A stretch of DNA of 64,000 nt. It comes from Calditrichota bacterium. Lineage in GTDB: Bacteria; Calditrichota; Calditrichia; Calditrichales; J004. Below the pieces are notes generated by a model, which saw only the letters and a program-made list of their open reading frames with translations, was not told the DNA's origin and searched no databases. The DNA lies in contig JABFGF010000011.1 in NCBI GenBank assembly GCA_013112635.1, positions 1 through 64,000 of the forward strand, read 5' to 3'. Made by a program: the position numbers and the translations under genes. This document shows, piece by piece, positions 28,866 to 38,883 of the stretch (position 1 is the stretch's first letter; each line of letters opens with the position of its first letter).

Positions 28866-30596
28866 CTAATTAACCAATTTCACTTCCTGCCATTTACGAA
28901 CAGAATTTATCAAGAAAATTTTATCTGCTTCATCCAATTCTTTTTTGTGAATTACTTTTTCTTGTAGCTTACCCTGATCAATTAAAAATTGCCGAAAAGT
29001 ACCGTTTAATAAGCCACAACTTTGTGCTGGTGTAAAAAAATCTCCATCTTTTTCAATCACAAGGTTGGCAATGGTCGATTCTGTAAGCTCGCTATTTTCA
29101 TTCCAAAGAATTACATCATCCAATTTTGCAGCTTTGGCCTGTTCAATGGCCTTTTGATAAATAACACGATGTGTTGTTTTGTGATACAAATATAGATCTT
29201 CTTTAAAAATAGGATCGCTGGCAAGACCCACCAAAACTTGGCCATCGGTATAACTGACTGGCAAAGCTTCTAGTTGTGTGAAACCATCTTTTCTTAGAAG
29301 AATCCTGACTTTGTAATCTGAGTTTTCATCAAATGATAACTGGTTAAGTCGCTCAATAATTTGCTGTCTTTCAAATTGATACAAAAAATATTCAGCACTT
29401 TCTGACAACCGGTTTAGATGATAATCCAAAAGAAAAAATCCATCTTCTTTGTTCCAAAGTATAGTTTCAAGCAAATCAAAATCTATAACTTTTTGTGACA
29501 ATACCTTTGCTTTTATTCGGCATTCTTCATATTCATTTTCGTCTTTAGAATCCCAAACGATTCCACCACCGACTCCATATTCTGCCTTTTCGTTTTTATT
29601 ATCTATTAAAACTGTTCGGATGGCCACATTAAACTGTGCTTTTCTAATAGGGCCAAAATATCCGATTGAGCCGGTATAAATATTGCGTGGTGTCCGTTCC
29701 AAATCATTGATTATTTTCATGGTACTGGCTTTTGGCGCCCCGGTAATGGACGCGCATGGGAAAAGGGCTTTGACAATTTCACTAAAAGATGCATTTGTTT
29801 TTCCCTGTATATCTGATGTCATCTGCCAAACGGTTGGATAGCGTTCCGTGTTAAAAAGCTTTACTGTTTTCACCGAACCCGGCTGGCAAACTTTGCTCAT
29901 ATCGTTGCGGATCATATCCACAATCATCAGGTTTTCCGCCTTCTCCTTTTCAGATTCTTTCAAATACATTTTTTGTTTTATGTCATCACTGAAAGATAGT
30001 CCGCGGTTTGCCGTACCTTTCATTGGACGACAAAACAGCTTATCATTTTTCAATTGGAAAAATAGTTCCGGCGAGACAGAGCAAATTGAATAATTTTCAA
30101 ACTCAATATAAGCAGAATAGCTGGCCTGCTGGTTCTGAGAAAGATCACAGAAAAAGGAACAGGGATCGCCTGTAAAATTTGCATTTAGGCGCATTGTATA
30201 ATTTACCTGGTAGGTGTCTCCCGCTGCTATTGCTGATTTAATCTTCGATATGTTTTGATCATAATAAGCCCTGTTTTGAGATGGCTGCCAAGTCCCAATC
30301 TTATAACTCAGTTTTTTTTGAGGAAGCTTTTTTACTTTCCTAACCGAATCAAAAACACCAAAAATTAACTTAGGGAATGAAGAATTTGTTTTACAAATAA
30401 GCGCGCTATCCAACGCTGATGAAGCCTCATAACTTAAAAAACCAGCTACATAATAGCCTGCTTCTATGCGTCTATCCAACTCTTTTAAAACAGGATTAAT
30501 TTCATCTTTGCTGAACGCACTGTACAGTTTTACAGGCTTTTCAAAAATCAGCCAGGAAGAAGGTTCCCGGATTACCAGGAAAAATGGTTTGTTCAT
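28866..30596 (-). CDS. pabB: PabB-PabC fusion (aminodeoxychorismate synthase I / lyase)
   Basis: 576 residues in two parts. Residues 1-365 are the chorismate-binding aminodeoxychorismate synthase component I: PMKGT at 191-195, where Lys193 marks the PabB rather than TrpE type, VDMIRND at 226-232 and ASITGAPK at 282-289. Residues 375-576 are a class-IV PLP lyase (PabC) with likely PLP Lys473 in HKTTHR and NSELTES. Together they make p-aminobenzoate for folate from chorismate and glutamine-derived ammonia; the glutaminase PabA is not in the window. The ATG overlaps the upstream stop (ATGA). Confidence 0.93.
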   Translation of the reverse strand: MNKPFFLVIREPSSWLIFEKPVKLYSAFSKDEINPVLKELDRRIEAGYYVAGFLSYEASSALDSALICKTNSSFPKLIFGVFDSVRKVKKLPQKKLSYKIGTWQPSQNRAYYDQNISKIKSAIAAGDTYQVNYTMRLNANFTGDPCSFFCDLSQNQQASYSAYIEFENYSICSVSPELFFQLKNDKLFCRPMKGTANRGLSFSDDIKQKMYLKESEKEKAENLMIVDMIRNDMSKVCQPGSVKTVKLFNTERYPTVWQMTSDIQGKTNASFSEIVKALFPCASITGAPKASTMKIINDLERTPRNIYTGSIGYFGPIRKAQFNVAIRTVLIDNKNEKAEYGVGGGIVWDSKDENEYEECRIKAKVLSQKVIDFDLLETILWNKEDGFFLLDYHLNRLSESAEYFLYQFERQQIIERLNQLSFDENSDYKVRILLRKDGFTQLEALPVSYTDGQVLVGLASDPIFKEDLYLYHKTTHRVIYQKAIEQAKAAKLDDVILWNENSELTESTIANLVIEKDGDFFTPAQSCGLLNGTFRQFLIDQGKLQEKVIHKKELDEADKIFLINSVRKWQEVKLVN

Positions 30597-31573
30597 TTAT
30601 TTGGTTTTATAAATGCCAAGCGGGTTCTTTTTCTATCTGGGGCATAGGTATCATTTGCAATTAAAAATCCCAGGTCATCTAACCTGGCAAGGCCTTCCCA
30701 ATTACAATTAACAGGATCGAGGATAATTGTTTTATTTGTTGCAATAGAAATGCGGTTATTATGCAATTGTAATTGAACCAATCTTTTCACTTCGTTTTCT
30801 ACTGAGCCAATAGTTTTAGGAATAAAACTATCCTCTACAGGCTTTAGCGAATGAATATCACCTTTGTAAAAATTATTAATTACCCAAAATTTATTGTCAT
30901 CATCAACTCTGGTCGCATCGGTCAACCTGTATTCGATATGATCAAAATTAATTTCTTTAACATTGCTTAAATTCCTATCCAATTTATAACAGATTGCCTG
31001 TTTATTTAGGTTTGCACCATTAGCTTCATAAAAAGCATAAATTGAATTATTTATAATTACAATTGTTTCGCAGGCCATTTCATGAATATTGTTTTCGGGT
31101 AATGGAATTTTAATCAGACAGCTTTCTTTCAGTTTCAAAGTATCACTGGTAACCATTTGCCCTTTTACCAGCCAGGCTTGCATTTTGTCACCAACATCAG
31201 TTTCTATTGCCATAAAAACCGTATCGTTTTTAAAAGCTATCGCCTCATATTCATTATCATGATCAAGACTCGCACTTACTAAATTATCATCCAGATAAAT
31301 CTCCGATATTTTAACTTTATAACTGCTGTCTTTTAAATGCTGTAAAATGTCTTTTTTGGATACAGAATAAAGCTTTGAATTAAAGTCAGATGGAATTTGG
31401 GTCAATAAAACAAGTTGCTCTCCATACCAGTCCAATCCGGATATCTGTAGTTTTGGATTGCTCATATCAGCACCCAGGTCAATATCAATTACTCTATTTT
31501 CCTTATAGCTATTTTTATCGAAAACTTCACACGCAACAAGAAAAGAAAGTAAAATTAATAATGGTATTTTCAT
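30593..31573 (-). CDS. propeller-like lipoprotein (phytase-esterase-like)
   Basis: 326 residues with a short signal and lipobox LVAC. The body is a run of beta strands with propeller-like repeats, and the final NWEGLARLDDLGFLIANDTY resembles the closing blade of the esterase-like-activity-of-phytase family. No catalytic residue can be assigned. Start and stop overlap both neighbours by four bases, in a coupled three-gene unit: alpha/beta hydrolase, this gene, PabB-PabC. The link with folate synthesis is not obvious. Confidence 0.65.
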   Translation of the reverse strand: MKIPLLILLSFLVACEVFDKNSYKENRVIDIDLGADMSNPKLQISGLDWYGEQLVLLTQIPSDFNSKLYSVSKKDILQHLKDSSYKVKISEIYLDDNLVSASLDHDNEYEAIAFKNDTVFMAIETDVGDKMQAWLVKGQMVTSDTLKLKESCLIKIPLPENNIHEMACETIVIINNSIYAFYEANGANLNKQAICYKLDRNLSNVKEINFDHIEYRLTDATRVDDDNKFWVINNFYKGDIHSLKPVEDSFIPKTIGSVENEVKRLVQLQLHNNRISIATNKTIILDPVNCNWEGLARLDDLGFLIANDTYAPDRKRTRLAFIKPNK

Positions 31574-32445
31574 GAAGAAACCTCATTGTATAATAAGCGG
31601 TGCTGTTTTAAAAACTTTTGTACTTTGTACCAAAAATCATTCCAATCTGGCGGAGTATTATTGTGATCCGATTCGTATGTTACAAAAAATGCATCCGGTC
31701 TGGCGGCTTTTAGTTTTTCGCTGTGCTCAATTGGAATTGTTCGATCTCTGCTTCCGTGAACAAGCATTAACGGAATTTTATTATTCTCTAAAAACCCAAG
31801 ATTGTCATAAGGGTCGCGTGCTAAAAATCCGGGTAAAAAATATTGGCTGGCAAAAGAACGAACAGACGTAAACGTTGATGATAATATCAAAGCAGCGGGC
31901 TTCCTTTCTTTTGCCAATGAGCAAACGACTCCACCACCAAGGGATCGGCCAAGAAAAATAATTTTGTCCCTATCAACTCTTTTATCTTTCGAAAATATAT
32001 CATAGGCCTTGACAAATACGGCTGTTATAGATTGCTGAGTTGGATAACCGGTAGAACGGTTATATCCGGGATATTCTATCAGTAAAACATTTACATCCAT
32101 TTGGTTTGGTCTATCCAAAAAATCTACCCAATGATCAATCAAAGATGCATTTCCATGAGCAATGATTATTAAAGGAGCCTTTGAAGTGTCACTTTTTGAT
32201 ACAGGAAAAAACCAGGCGTCGACTTCATTTTCATCAAAAGAAATTCTACTTTTCTCAAATTTATGAAACTGCGGTTCTGTAACGTGTTGAATATAGTAAA
32301 CAGGATAAATAAGTTTCCTTTGGAAAAAAAAGAAAAATACTGCATAAATACAGTAAAATAGAATAAAACCGCCGATTATTTTTATAAGCATAAACAGTGT
32401 TTTTCCGTTAATGACCAAGAATTGCTTTTTTTGATGATTTTGCAT
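31570..32445 (-). CDS. membrane-anchored alpha/beta hydrolase
   Basis: 291 residues with an N-terminal membrane helix (about 18-42), then an alpha/beta hydrolase fold: HGNAS oxyanion region, nucleophile Ser in GRSLGGG, Asp in HGSRDRTIP and His in ESDHNN. Close in plan to the BEM46/YfhR-type serine hydrolases. Substrate unknown. It is the first gene of the coupled unit with the propeller lipoprotein and PabB-PabC. Confidence 0.88.
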   Translation of the reverse strand: MQNHQKKQFLVINGKTLFMLIKIIGGFILFYCIYAVFFFFFQRKLIYPVYYIQHVTEPQFHKFEKSRISFDENEVDAWFFPVSKSDTSKAPLIIIAHGNASLIDHWVDFLDRPNQMDVNVLLIEYPGYNRSTGYPTQQSITAVFVKAYDIFSKDKRVDRDKIIFLGRSLGGGVVCSLAKERKPAALILSSTFTSVRSFASQYFLPGFLARDPYDNLGFLENNKIPLMLVHGSRDRTIPIEHSEKLKAARPDAFFVTYESDHNNTPPDWNDFWYKVQKFLKQHRLLYNEVSS

Positions 32446-32502
32446 TTCATGTTATATTATCATCATTTATAAGAGATATTACCCCCAATAAAGGAATTAT
32501 TT

Positions 32503-35500
32503 ATGGCAAATTCACCACGGGATAAATCAAAGGAAAATGTTGAACTCCGGGATAAAATTAGCTCCCTTAATAGAGAAGTAAAAGAACTTAAAGCCGTCAA
32601 CAAAAAGTTGCAAACTGTTGACAAAAGCGAAAGGCAAGCAAAAAAGAGTTATTACAACATTTTTCATGCAACAGATGATGCCATTTTAATACATAGTGTT
32701 GAGACCGGTTTAATAGTAGATGTTAATAAAGCCGTACAAAAAATGTATGGTTATACAAAGAACGAATTACTTTCTTCCCAACCCGGTTTAACAAGTGCTG
32801 GAGGCGAATATAATTCTAAAAAGGCTTTTAATTACCTTCAACTTGCCATGACGGGTAAAGCACAAAGTTTTGAATGGCATGCAAAACATAAAAGCGGAAA
32901 ACTGTTTTGGGTTCATGTAAACTTAAAACTTGTTGAACTCAGTGGAAAAAAAAGGATTCTTGCAGTTGTAAAAAATATTGATTTACAGAAAAATGCTGAA
33001 TCAGCATTAAAAAAAAGTGAAGAATTATATAAAATGCTTTTTGATTCGTTGCCATTTGGTGGAGAAGTGTTAGATGTAAAAGGAAACATTATTGATTGCA
33101 GCGAAAGTACGGCAAATATTTTGGGGTACAAAAAAGCAGAAATTGTAGGCAAACATTTGTCAGAAATAATTGATCCCACGGCTCTTGAGATGTTTAAGAA
33201 AAAATTTCCTGCTGTATTAAAGGGAAAACCTCAAACCGCGGAAATAAAAATGGTCCACAAAAATGGCTCCAGGATTGATGTTTTAAGAGCTGGTCACCCT
33301 ATTTATGAAAAAAACTCAAAAACTGTAAACGGTGTTTTAGCCGTCAATGTTGACATCACAGAAAAGAAAAAGACAGAAAACGAATTAAAACAGAAACTAA
33401 TTGAAACAGAAGAAATTTATAAAATTACCAATGCCGTAAACAGCGATATTCCAATCGAAGAGATTTACAATATTGCCTTTGAAAGCGTGAATAAGACCCT
33501 TGGAGTTAAAAAAGCTTCTATTTTAATTTTTGATGAACAAGGTATAATGCGATTTAAAGCCTGGCGTGGTATTTCTGCAAAATACCGAAATGCAGTTGAA
33601 GGACATTCTCCATGGACCCCAAAGAACAAAAATCCACGCCCTATTTTTCTATCGGACATAACACAAGATAAAACCCTTAAAAAATATCAGGATCTTTTTC
33701 AAGAAGAAAATATCCAGGGGCTGGCATTTATTCCTTTACCCTATAAAGGATTTGTAAAAGGCAAGTTTATGCTTTATTCAGACCAGCCACGCATTTATAC
33801 ACGGCAGGAAATGCAACTTGCCCAATCCATTGGCTACCAAATCATAATTGCCATTATGCGCCGGCAAGATGAAGACGCGCTAAAGCAAAGTGAGGAAAGA
33901 TACCGAAATTTTTTTATGGATGATCTTAGTGGTGATTATTTAACAACTGTGGATGGTTCAGTGATTGATTGTAACCCTGCTTTTTTGAAAATATTTGGAT
34001 TTAAAAATCTTAAGGATGCTAAAAAATATAACATGGGCAATCTTTATCCTGCCCCAAAAGACCGGACTATGTTATTAAGTAAATTACGTAAGCAAAAGTC
34101 AATTAAAAACAACCTCACTACAATGATTCGCATCAATGGTGATAAAATAGTTGTAACAGAAACTGTAAGTGGTGTTTTTAATAAGAAAGGTAAACTTACT
34201 AAACTGCGCGGTTATTTAATTGACAAAACCAAACAACACAACACAGAGACAGCACTTCGCAAAAGTGAGGAAAAATTTAAACGCATAGCCAATAACGCAC
34301 CGGATATTATTTATAGGTTCAATACATATCCTGAACCGGGATTTGAGTATATTAGTCCTGCCATAACTTCAATAAGCGGTTATACCCCGCAAGATTATTA
34401 TAATGATCCACTTTTAGGCACGAAAGTTATCCACCCCGATGACAGGCCCCGGTTAGAAGACTTAGCCAAAGGTGTTTTACCTAAAAGCCCACACGTTAAC
34501 AGGTGGGTTCATAAAAATGGTAATATTATCTGGATTGAAGACCGCAGTACGCCAATATATGATGAGAAAAAAAGGTTAGTAGCAATAGAGGGGATTGCCA
34601 GGGATATTACCAGGCGCAAATTGGCTGAATTAGCTATTAGAAAAAGTGAGGAGCATTTCCGTTCCCTAATAGTAAATAGTAAAGATTGTATCGCACTCAA
34701 TAATGAAAAAAGTACGTTTCAGTATATAACACCTTCCATAAAAAAAATACTGGGTTACAGCCCAAAGGAATTAATACACACATACAGCTACAATTTAATA
34801 CATGAAAATGATAGGGATTTGGCATCGGGAAAATTTCAGTTTTTACTAAAAAACCCTGGAAAACAAGTAACCTTTGAGATAAGGTCTTATCATAAAAACG
34901 GCTCAGTAAAATGGTTAAATTGCACAATGAAAAACCTTTTAAATGATCCAAATGTAGCAGCCATAGTTATTAATTTTGGTGATATAACAGATCAGAAAAA
35001 AGCCGAAGAAGAACGTGAAGACCATATAAAATATTTAGAAAATATCGATAAAATACAGGTCGCTATAAGCCAAGGCAACAATATTGAATCAATGCTTGAT
35101 ATGGTTATAAAAGAAATGCTAAGCATTTTTAACTGCGACCGAGTATGGCTATTATTTCCTTGTAACCCCAATGCAGAGTATTGGCATGTTCCAATTGAAG
35201 TTACAACAGATGATTATCCGGGAGCAATGGCCCAGAAGAAAAGAATACCAATGGATAGTGACGTCGCCAAATTATTTAGAAGGGCGTTAAAGTCCACCAA
35301 CCCATTAGTTTTTGATAGGGAATCTGGAAACGAAGTCCCTGAACTGGCCCAACGGGAGTTTTTGGTTCGTTCACAAATTATGCAAACAATTCGTCCCAAA
35401 AGTGGGGATGTCTGGCTTATTGGTATGCACCAGTGTTCTGATGAGAGGATATGGACAAAAAAAGACCAAAGACTTTTTATGGATATTGCAAACAGGGTAA

Positions 35501-38199
35501 CCGATAGCCTCAGCAGTTTTCTTTTTCTTAGCGATTTACAAAAAAGTGAAGAGCTGTTTCGTTCTGTTACGGAACAATCTGGCGAAGGGATTGGCTTGGT
35601 AGACTTAAAGGGTAACTATCAACTCGTTAATCCAAAGCTAAGTGAGATGACCGGCTATTCAAAAGATGAACTGCGAAAAATGAATGTCAAAGATTTAATA
35701 CCCGTAAATCAGGAATTAGTTCTGTTTCCTCAAGTGGTCAAGGGGCATACAGGTAGGCGGGTCAGTTCTTTTGTACGCAAAGATAAAAGCCAATTTTATG
35801 CGGAAGTCAGTGCTTTTCCGGTTTCACTTGGTGACCAAAAATTTGCATTGGGAATAATTCGTGATGTAACAGAGAGAATAAAATCAGAACAAGATTTAAA
35901 AATATCCGAAGAAAGCTATCGAGGCTTGTTTGATAATGCAAGCGATGCTATTTATATATTAAATGAAAAATCAGTTTTTATCGATGTAAATAAAGGCGCC
36001 GAGAAAATGTATGGTTACTCCAGGGAAAAATTAATTGGCAATACCCCTGCTTTTGTTTCCGCCCCAAATAAAAATGATCTACCAAAAGTTGCTAAATACA
36101 TTGACGAGGCTTTTAAAGGGAATTCTCAAATATTTGAATTTTGGGGATTAAGAAAAAATAAGGAAGTTTTTCCAAAGGAAGTTCGGGTAGATTCTGCAAT
36201 ATATTTTGGCAAGAATGTTGTTATCGCTTTTGCCCAGGATATAACAAATCGTAAAAAAGCTGAGGAAAGCCTTAGGCTTAGTGAAGAACGCTTTAGGAAA
36301 ATATTCGAAAGCGGCCCATTAGGAATTGCACTAGCGAATACTAAACGTAAACTCGTCAAAGTCAACCCAAAGTTTTGTGATATGCTTGGCTATACGAAAG
36401 AAGAACTCTATTCAAAAACCTTTGTGAATATTACTCATCCAGATGATATTGAGGATAGCAAATTATCTTTAAAAAAATTATTCCATGAAAAATTACCATC
36501 ACTGAAGAGAGAAAAACGCTTAATCACAAAAAGTGGTGACACTCTTTTGATAACAATACTATTGTCTAATATTTATTCAAATGATGGTGATCTTTTATAT
36601 ACAATGGGGATTATAGAAGATATAACTGATCGTAAGAAGGCAGAAGAAAATTTGCAAGCCAGTGAAGAAAAATACAGAGGCATTTTTGAATCTGTTCCAA
36701 CATCAATAACAATGATTGATGGAAAAGGTATTATTACAGATATAAATCCATATCATGTTTCTCAAATAGCTAAGAACCAAATAGAAAAGAATGCATTTAT
36801 CGGTGAAAAAATTCTTGAACGGCCAACAATCGTTAAAGCCGGACTTGTTGAGAAATATAGAGAATTGTTAAAAGGAAAGTCAATAGACCTGGAAGAAGTA
36901 TATTTTCCTGAAACCACAGGTGGAAATGAATTGTATGCCAATGTAAAAGGTGTACCATTAATGGAGAATAATAATCTAAAAGGCGCAGTTATTATTATGG
37001 AGGATATTACCGAGCGAAAAAAAGCTGAAGAAGAACGTAATAAGCTTGAAACTCAAATTCAGCATGCACAAAAGCTTGAAAGTCTTGGTGTTCTCTCCGG
37101 CGGTATTGCTCACGATTTTAACAACCTGCTAACAGGAATTTTGGGCAATGTAGGATTAGCAGAACTTGAACTATCCGCCACTTCTCCTGTTTTATCAAAC
37201 TTAAAAAACATTGAAACATCTTCAATCAGGGCGGCTGATTTATGCCGTCAGCTTTTGGCCTATTCCGGTAAAGGAAAATTTGTCGTAAAAGCCCTTAACC
37301 TAAATGAAGTTGTGCAAGAAATGGGCACTTTGCTTGAAACATCCATATCAAAAAAAATAGTACTTAAATATAATTTTTCTAAAAACACACCTGTAGTTGA
37401 AGTGGATACTGCACAAATAAGACAAGTGATTATGAACCTGATTATAAACGCTTCGGATGCGATAGGTGAAGAAAGCGGGGTTATTTCCATAACTACAGGG
37501 GCTATTGAATGCGATGAATCTTACCTTCATAGCACGTATCTTAATGATAATTTGAAACAAGGAATTTACGCTTATCTTGAAGTATCTGATACAGGTATTG
37601 GCATGGATAAAGAAACCCAAACAAAAATATTTGATCCATTTTATACGACAAAATTTACAGGCCGCGGATTAGGTCTTGCAGCAGTATTAGGGATTATGCG
37701 CGGCCATAATGGTGCAATAAAAATTTATTCTGAACCAGGAAAAGGAACTTCATTTAAAGCCCTTTTTCCAAGTAGTGATAAAAATGCCGTTTCATTGAAT
37801 ACAGAACCTAAATCAACACAAAAAATTGAAGCCGATGGTACTGTTTTAATTGTTGATGATGAAGATACAATCCGCGCGCTGGGAAGACAGGCTTTAGAAA
37901 AATCCGGATTTTCAGTACTAACTGCTGAAGACGGCCGAGAGGGCTTGAAGGTATACAAAAAAAGTATGGATGAGATTAGTGTTGTTTTGCTTGATATGAC
38001 CATGCCACATATGAATGGTGAAGAGACTTTCCGCGAGTTGCGACAGTTAAATCCTAAAATAAAAGTAATTTTATCAAGTGGTTATAATGAACAGGAAGCT
38101 ACAAATAATTTTACTGGCAAAGGCCTGGCTGGGTTTCTTCAAAAGCCGTACAGGGCAAGTGAATTAATTGAAAAAGTAAGAGATCTTATTAAAGATTGA
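32503..38199 (+). CDS. giant multi-PAS/GAF hybrid histidine kinase
   Basis: 1898 residues with no membrane segment. After a short coiled coil come two PAS domains (about 50-290), GAF (about 305-455), three PAS (about 467-835), GAF (about 850-1010), four PAS (about 1018-1500), then a HisKA domain with His1537 in GGIAHDFNNLL, an ATPase with GRGLGLAAVLG, and a receiver with Asp1831 in LLDMTMPHMNG. Nine PAS and two GAF domains were counted by eye. The kinase core and seventh PAS are closely similar to the kinase at 41013-43550. Ligands unknown; ribosome site AAAGGA. Confidence 0.93.
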   Translation: MANSPRDKSKENVELRDKISSLNREVKELKAVNKKLQTVDKSERQAKKSYYNIFHATDDAILIHSVETGLIVDVNKAVQKMYGYTKNELLSSQPGLTSAGGEYNSKKAFNYLQLAMTGKAQSFEWHAKHKSGKLFWVHVNLKLVELSGKKRILAVVKNIDLQKNAESALKKSEELYKMLFDSLPFGGEVLDVKGNIIDCSESTANILGYKKAEIVGKHLSEIIDPTALEMFKKKFPAVLKGKPQTAEIKMVHKNGSRIDVLRAGHPIYEKNSKTVNGVLAVNVDITEKKKTENELKQKLIETEEIYKITNAVNSDIPIEEIYNIAFESVNKTLGVKKASILIFDEQGIMRFKAWRGISAKYRNAVEGHSPWTPKNKNPRPIFLSDITQDKTLKKYQDLFQEENIQGLAFIPLPYKGFVKGKFMLYSDQPRIYTRQEMQLAQSIGYQIIIAIMRRQDEDALKQSEERYRNFFMDDLSGDYLTTVDGSVIDCNPAFLKIFGFKNLKDAKKYNMGNLYPAPKDRTMLLSKLRKQKSIKNNLTTMIRINGDKIVVTETVSGVFNKKGKLTKLRGYLIDKTKQHNTETALRKSEEKFKRIANNAPDIIYRFNTYPEPGFEYISPAITSISGYTPQDYYNDPLLGTKVIHPDDRPRLEDLAKGVLPKSPHVNRWVHKNGNIIWIEDRSTPIYDEKKRLVAIEGIARDITRRKLAELAIRKSEEHFRSLIVNSKDCIALNNEKSTFQYITPSIKKILGYSPKELIHTYSYNLIHENDRDLASGKFQFLLKNPGKQVTFEIRSYHKNGSVKWLNCTMKNLLNDPNVAAIVINFGDITDQKKAEEEREDHIKYLENIDKIQVAISQGNNIESMLDMVIKEMLSIFNCDRVWLLFPCNPNAEYWHVPIEVTTDDYPGAMAQKKRIPMDSDVAKLFRRALKSTNPLVFDRESGNEVPELAQREFLVRSQIMQTIRPKSGDVWLIGMHQCSDERIWTKKDQRLFMDIANRVTDSLSSFLFLSDLQKSEELFRSVTEQSGEGIGLVDLKGNYQLVNPKLSEMTGYSKDELRKMNVKDLIPVNQELVLFPQVVKGHTGRRVSSFVRKDKSQFYAEVSAFPVSLGDQKFALGIIRDVTERIKSEQDLKISEESYRGLFDNASDAIYILNEKSVFIDVNKGAEKMYGYSREKLIGNTPAFVSAPNKNDLPKVAKYIDEAFKGNSQIFEFWGLRKNKEVFPKEVRVDSAIYFGKNVVIAFAQDITNRKKAEESLRLSEERFRKIFESGPLGIALANTKRKLVKVNPKFCDMLGYTKEELYSKTFVNITHPDDIEDSKLSLKKLFHEKLPSLKREKRLITKSGDTLLITILLSNIYSNDGDLLYTMGIIEDITDRKKAEENLQASEEKYRGIFESVPTSITMIDGKGIITDINPYHVSQIAKNQIEKNAFIGEKILERPTIVKAGLVEKYRELLKGKSIDLEEVYFPETTGGNELYANVKGVPLMENNNLKGAVIIMEDITERKKAEEERNKLETQIQHAQKLESLGVLSGGIAHDFNNLLTGILGNVGLAELELSATSPVLSNLKNIETSSIRAADLCRQLLAYSGKGKFVVKALNLNEVVQEMGTLLETSISKKIVLKYNFSKNTPVVEVDTAQIRQVIMNLIINASDAIGEESGVISITTGAIECDESYLHSTYLNDNLKQGIYAYLEVSDTGIGMDKETQTKIFDPFYTTKFTGRGLGLAAVLGIMRGHNGAIKIYSEPGKGTSFKALFPSSDKNAVSLNTEPKSTQKIEADGTVLIVDDEDTIRALGRQALEKSGFSVLTAEDGREGLKVYKKSMDEISVVLLDMTMPHMNGEETFRELRQLNPKIKVILSSGYNEQEATNNFTGKGLAGFLQKPYRASELIEKVRDLIKD

Positions 38200-38247
38200 T
38201 TTTAAAACTAGCAATTCAATTAACATCATCAATTAGCAATGGGCTTA

Positions 38248-38278
38248 TTATTAATTCCGGGATAACAGGAATTAATAA
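38248..38278. terminator. inverted repeat after giant kinase
   Basis: TTATTAATTCC and GGAATTAATAA form a perfect 11-bp stem with a 9-nt loop, 49 bases after the kinase stop. It is AT-rich and lacks a clean U tract; a terminator role is plausible. Confidence 0.45.
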
Positions 38279-38370
38279 AGAAATTTTATCTACACAGAAT
38301 AAGTTTTATATTTCCGGCACATTTTTGATGATATCTCATATTAAAAATAATATAATTTTGTAGGAGAAGA

Positions 38371-38883
38371 ATGTCCGGACTTGAACTAAGGCCACGTTTT
38401 AAAATTGAAACTGACTTATCCCCTGAAAATGTTATTCAAAAAATTTGTACAAGCATAGATGGTAAAGACGCTCCATGTGAAGGATCGGTTGTTACCAATC
38501 ATGCAGTTTTACGCATGCCCGAAAATGAAATACATTTTTGGTCTCCCCAATTAAATCTTGATGTTTCAAAAAAAGACGACGGCTCCGAAATAAGAGGATT
38601 ATTTGGGCCCAGTCCGGGAGTATGGACATTGTTCATGTTTTTATATATGGGCTTTGCCGTAATTGGCATTTTTGGCTTATTTTACGGATTATCGCAGATG
38701 ACACTTGATAAAGAACCGGTTGCGTTATGGAGTGTACCCATAATTATTGCACTTGAATTATCCTTATATTTTATTGCTCAAACCGGTAAAAAGTTAGGAC
38801 AGAAACAAATGCATGAACTTAATTCAATATTAAATCGGGTACTAAAAAATACTAACTCTCTTTCAACCAGGGAAGAAAAATGA
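38371..38883 (+). CDS. two-helix membrane protein of unknown function
   Basis: 170 residues: a soluble N-terminal half with HAVLRMPENEIHFWSPQL and IRGLFGPSPGVW, then two membrane helices (about 88-112 and 118-138) and a short cytoplasmic tail. The arrangement is that of a conserved hypothetical family in Bacteroidetes-like genomes; no catalytic motif is seen. Ribosome site TAGGAGAAG. The stop overlaps the next start by four bases, so it is translationally coupled to the DUF1684 lipoprotein. Confidence 0.7.
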   Translation: MSGLELRPRFKIETDLSPENVIQKICTSIDGKDAPCEGSVVTNHAVLRMPENEIHFWSPQLNLDVSKKDDGSEIRGLFGPSPGVWTLFMFLYMGFAVIGIFGLFYGLSQMTLDKEPVALWSVPIIIALELSLYFIAQTGKKLGQKQMHELNSILNRVLKNTNSLSTREEK

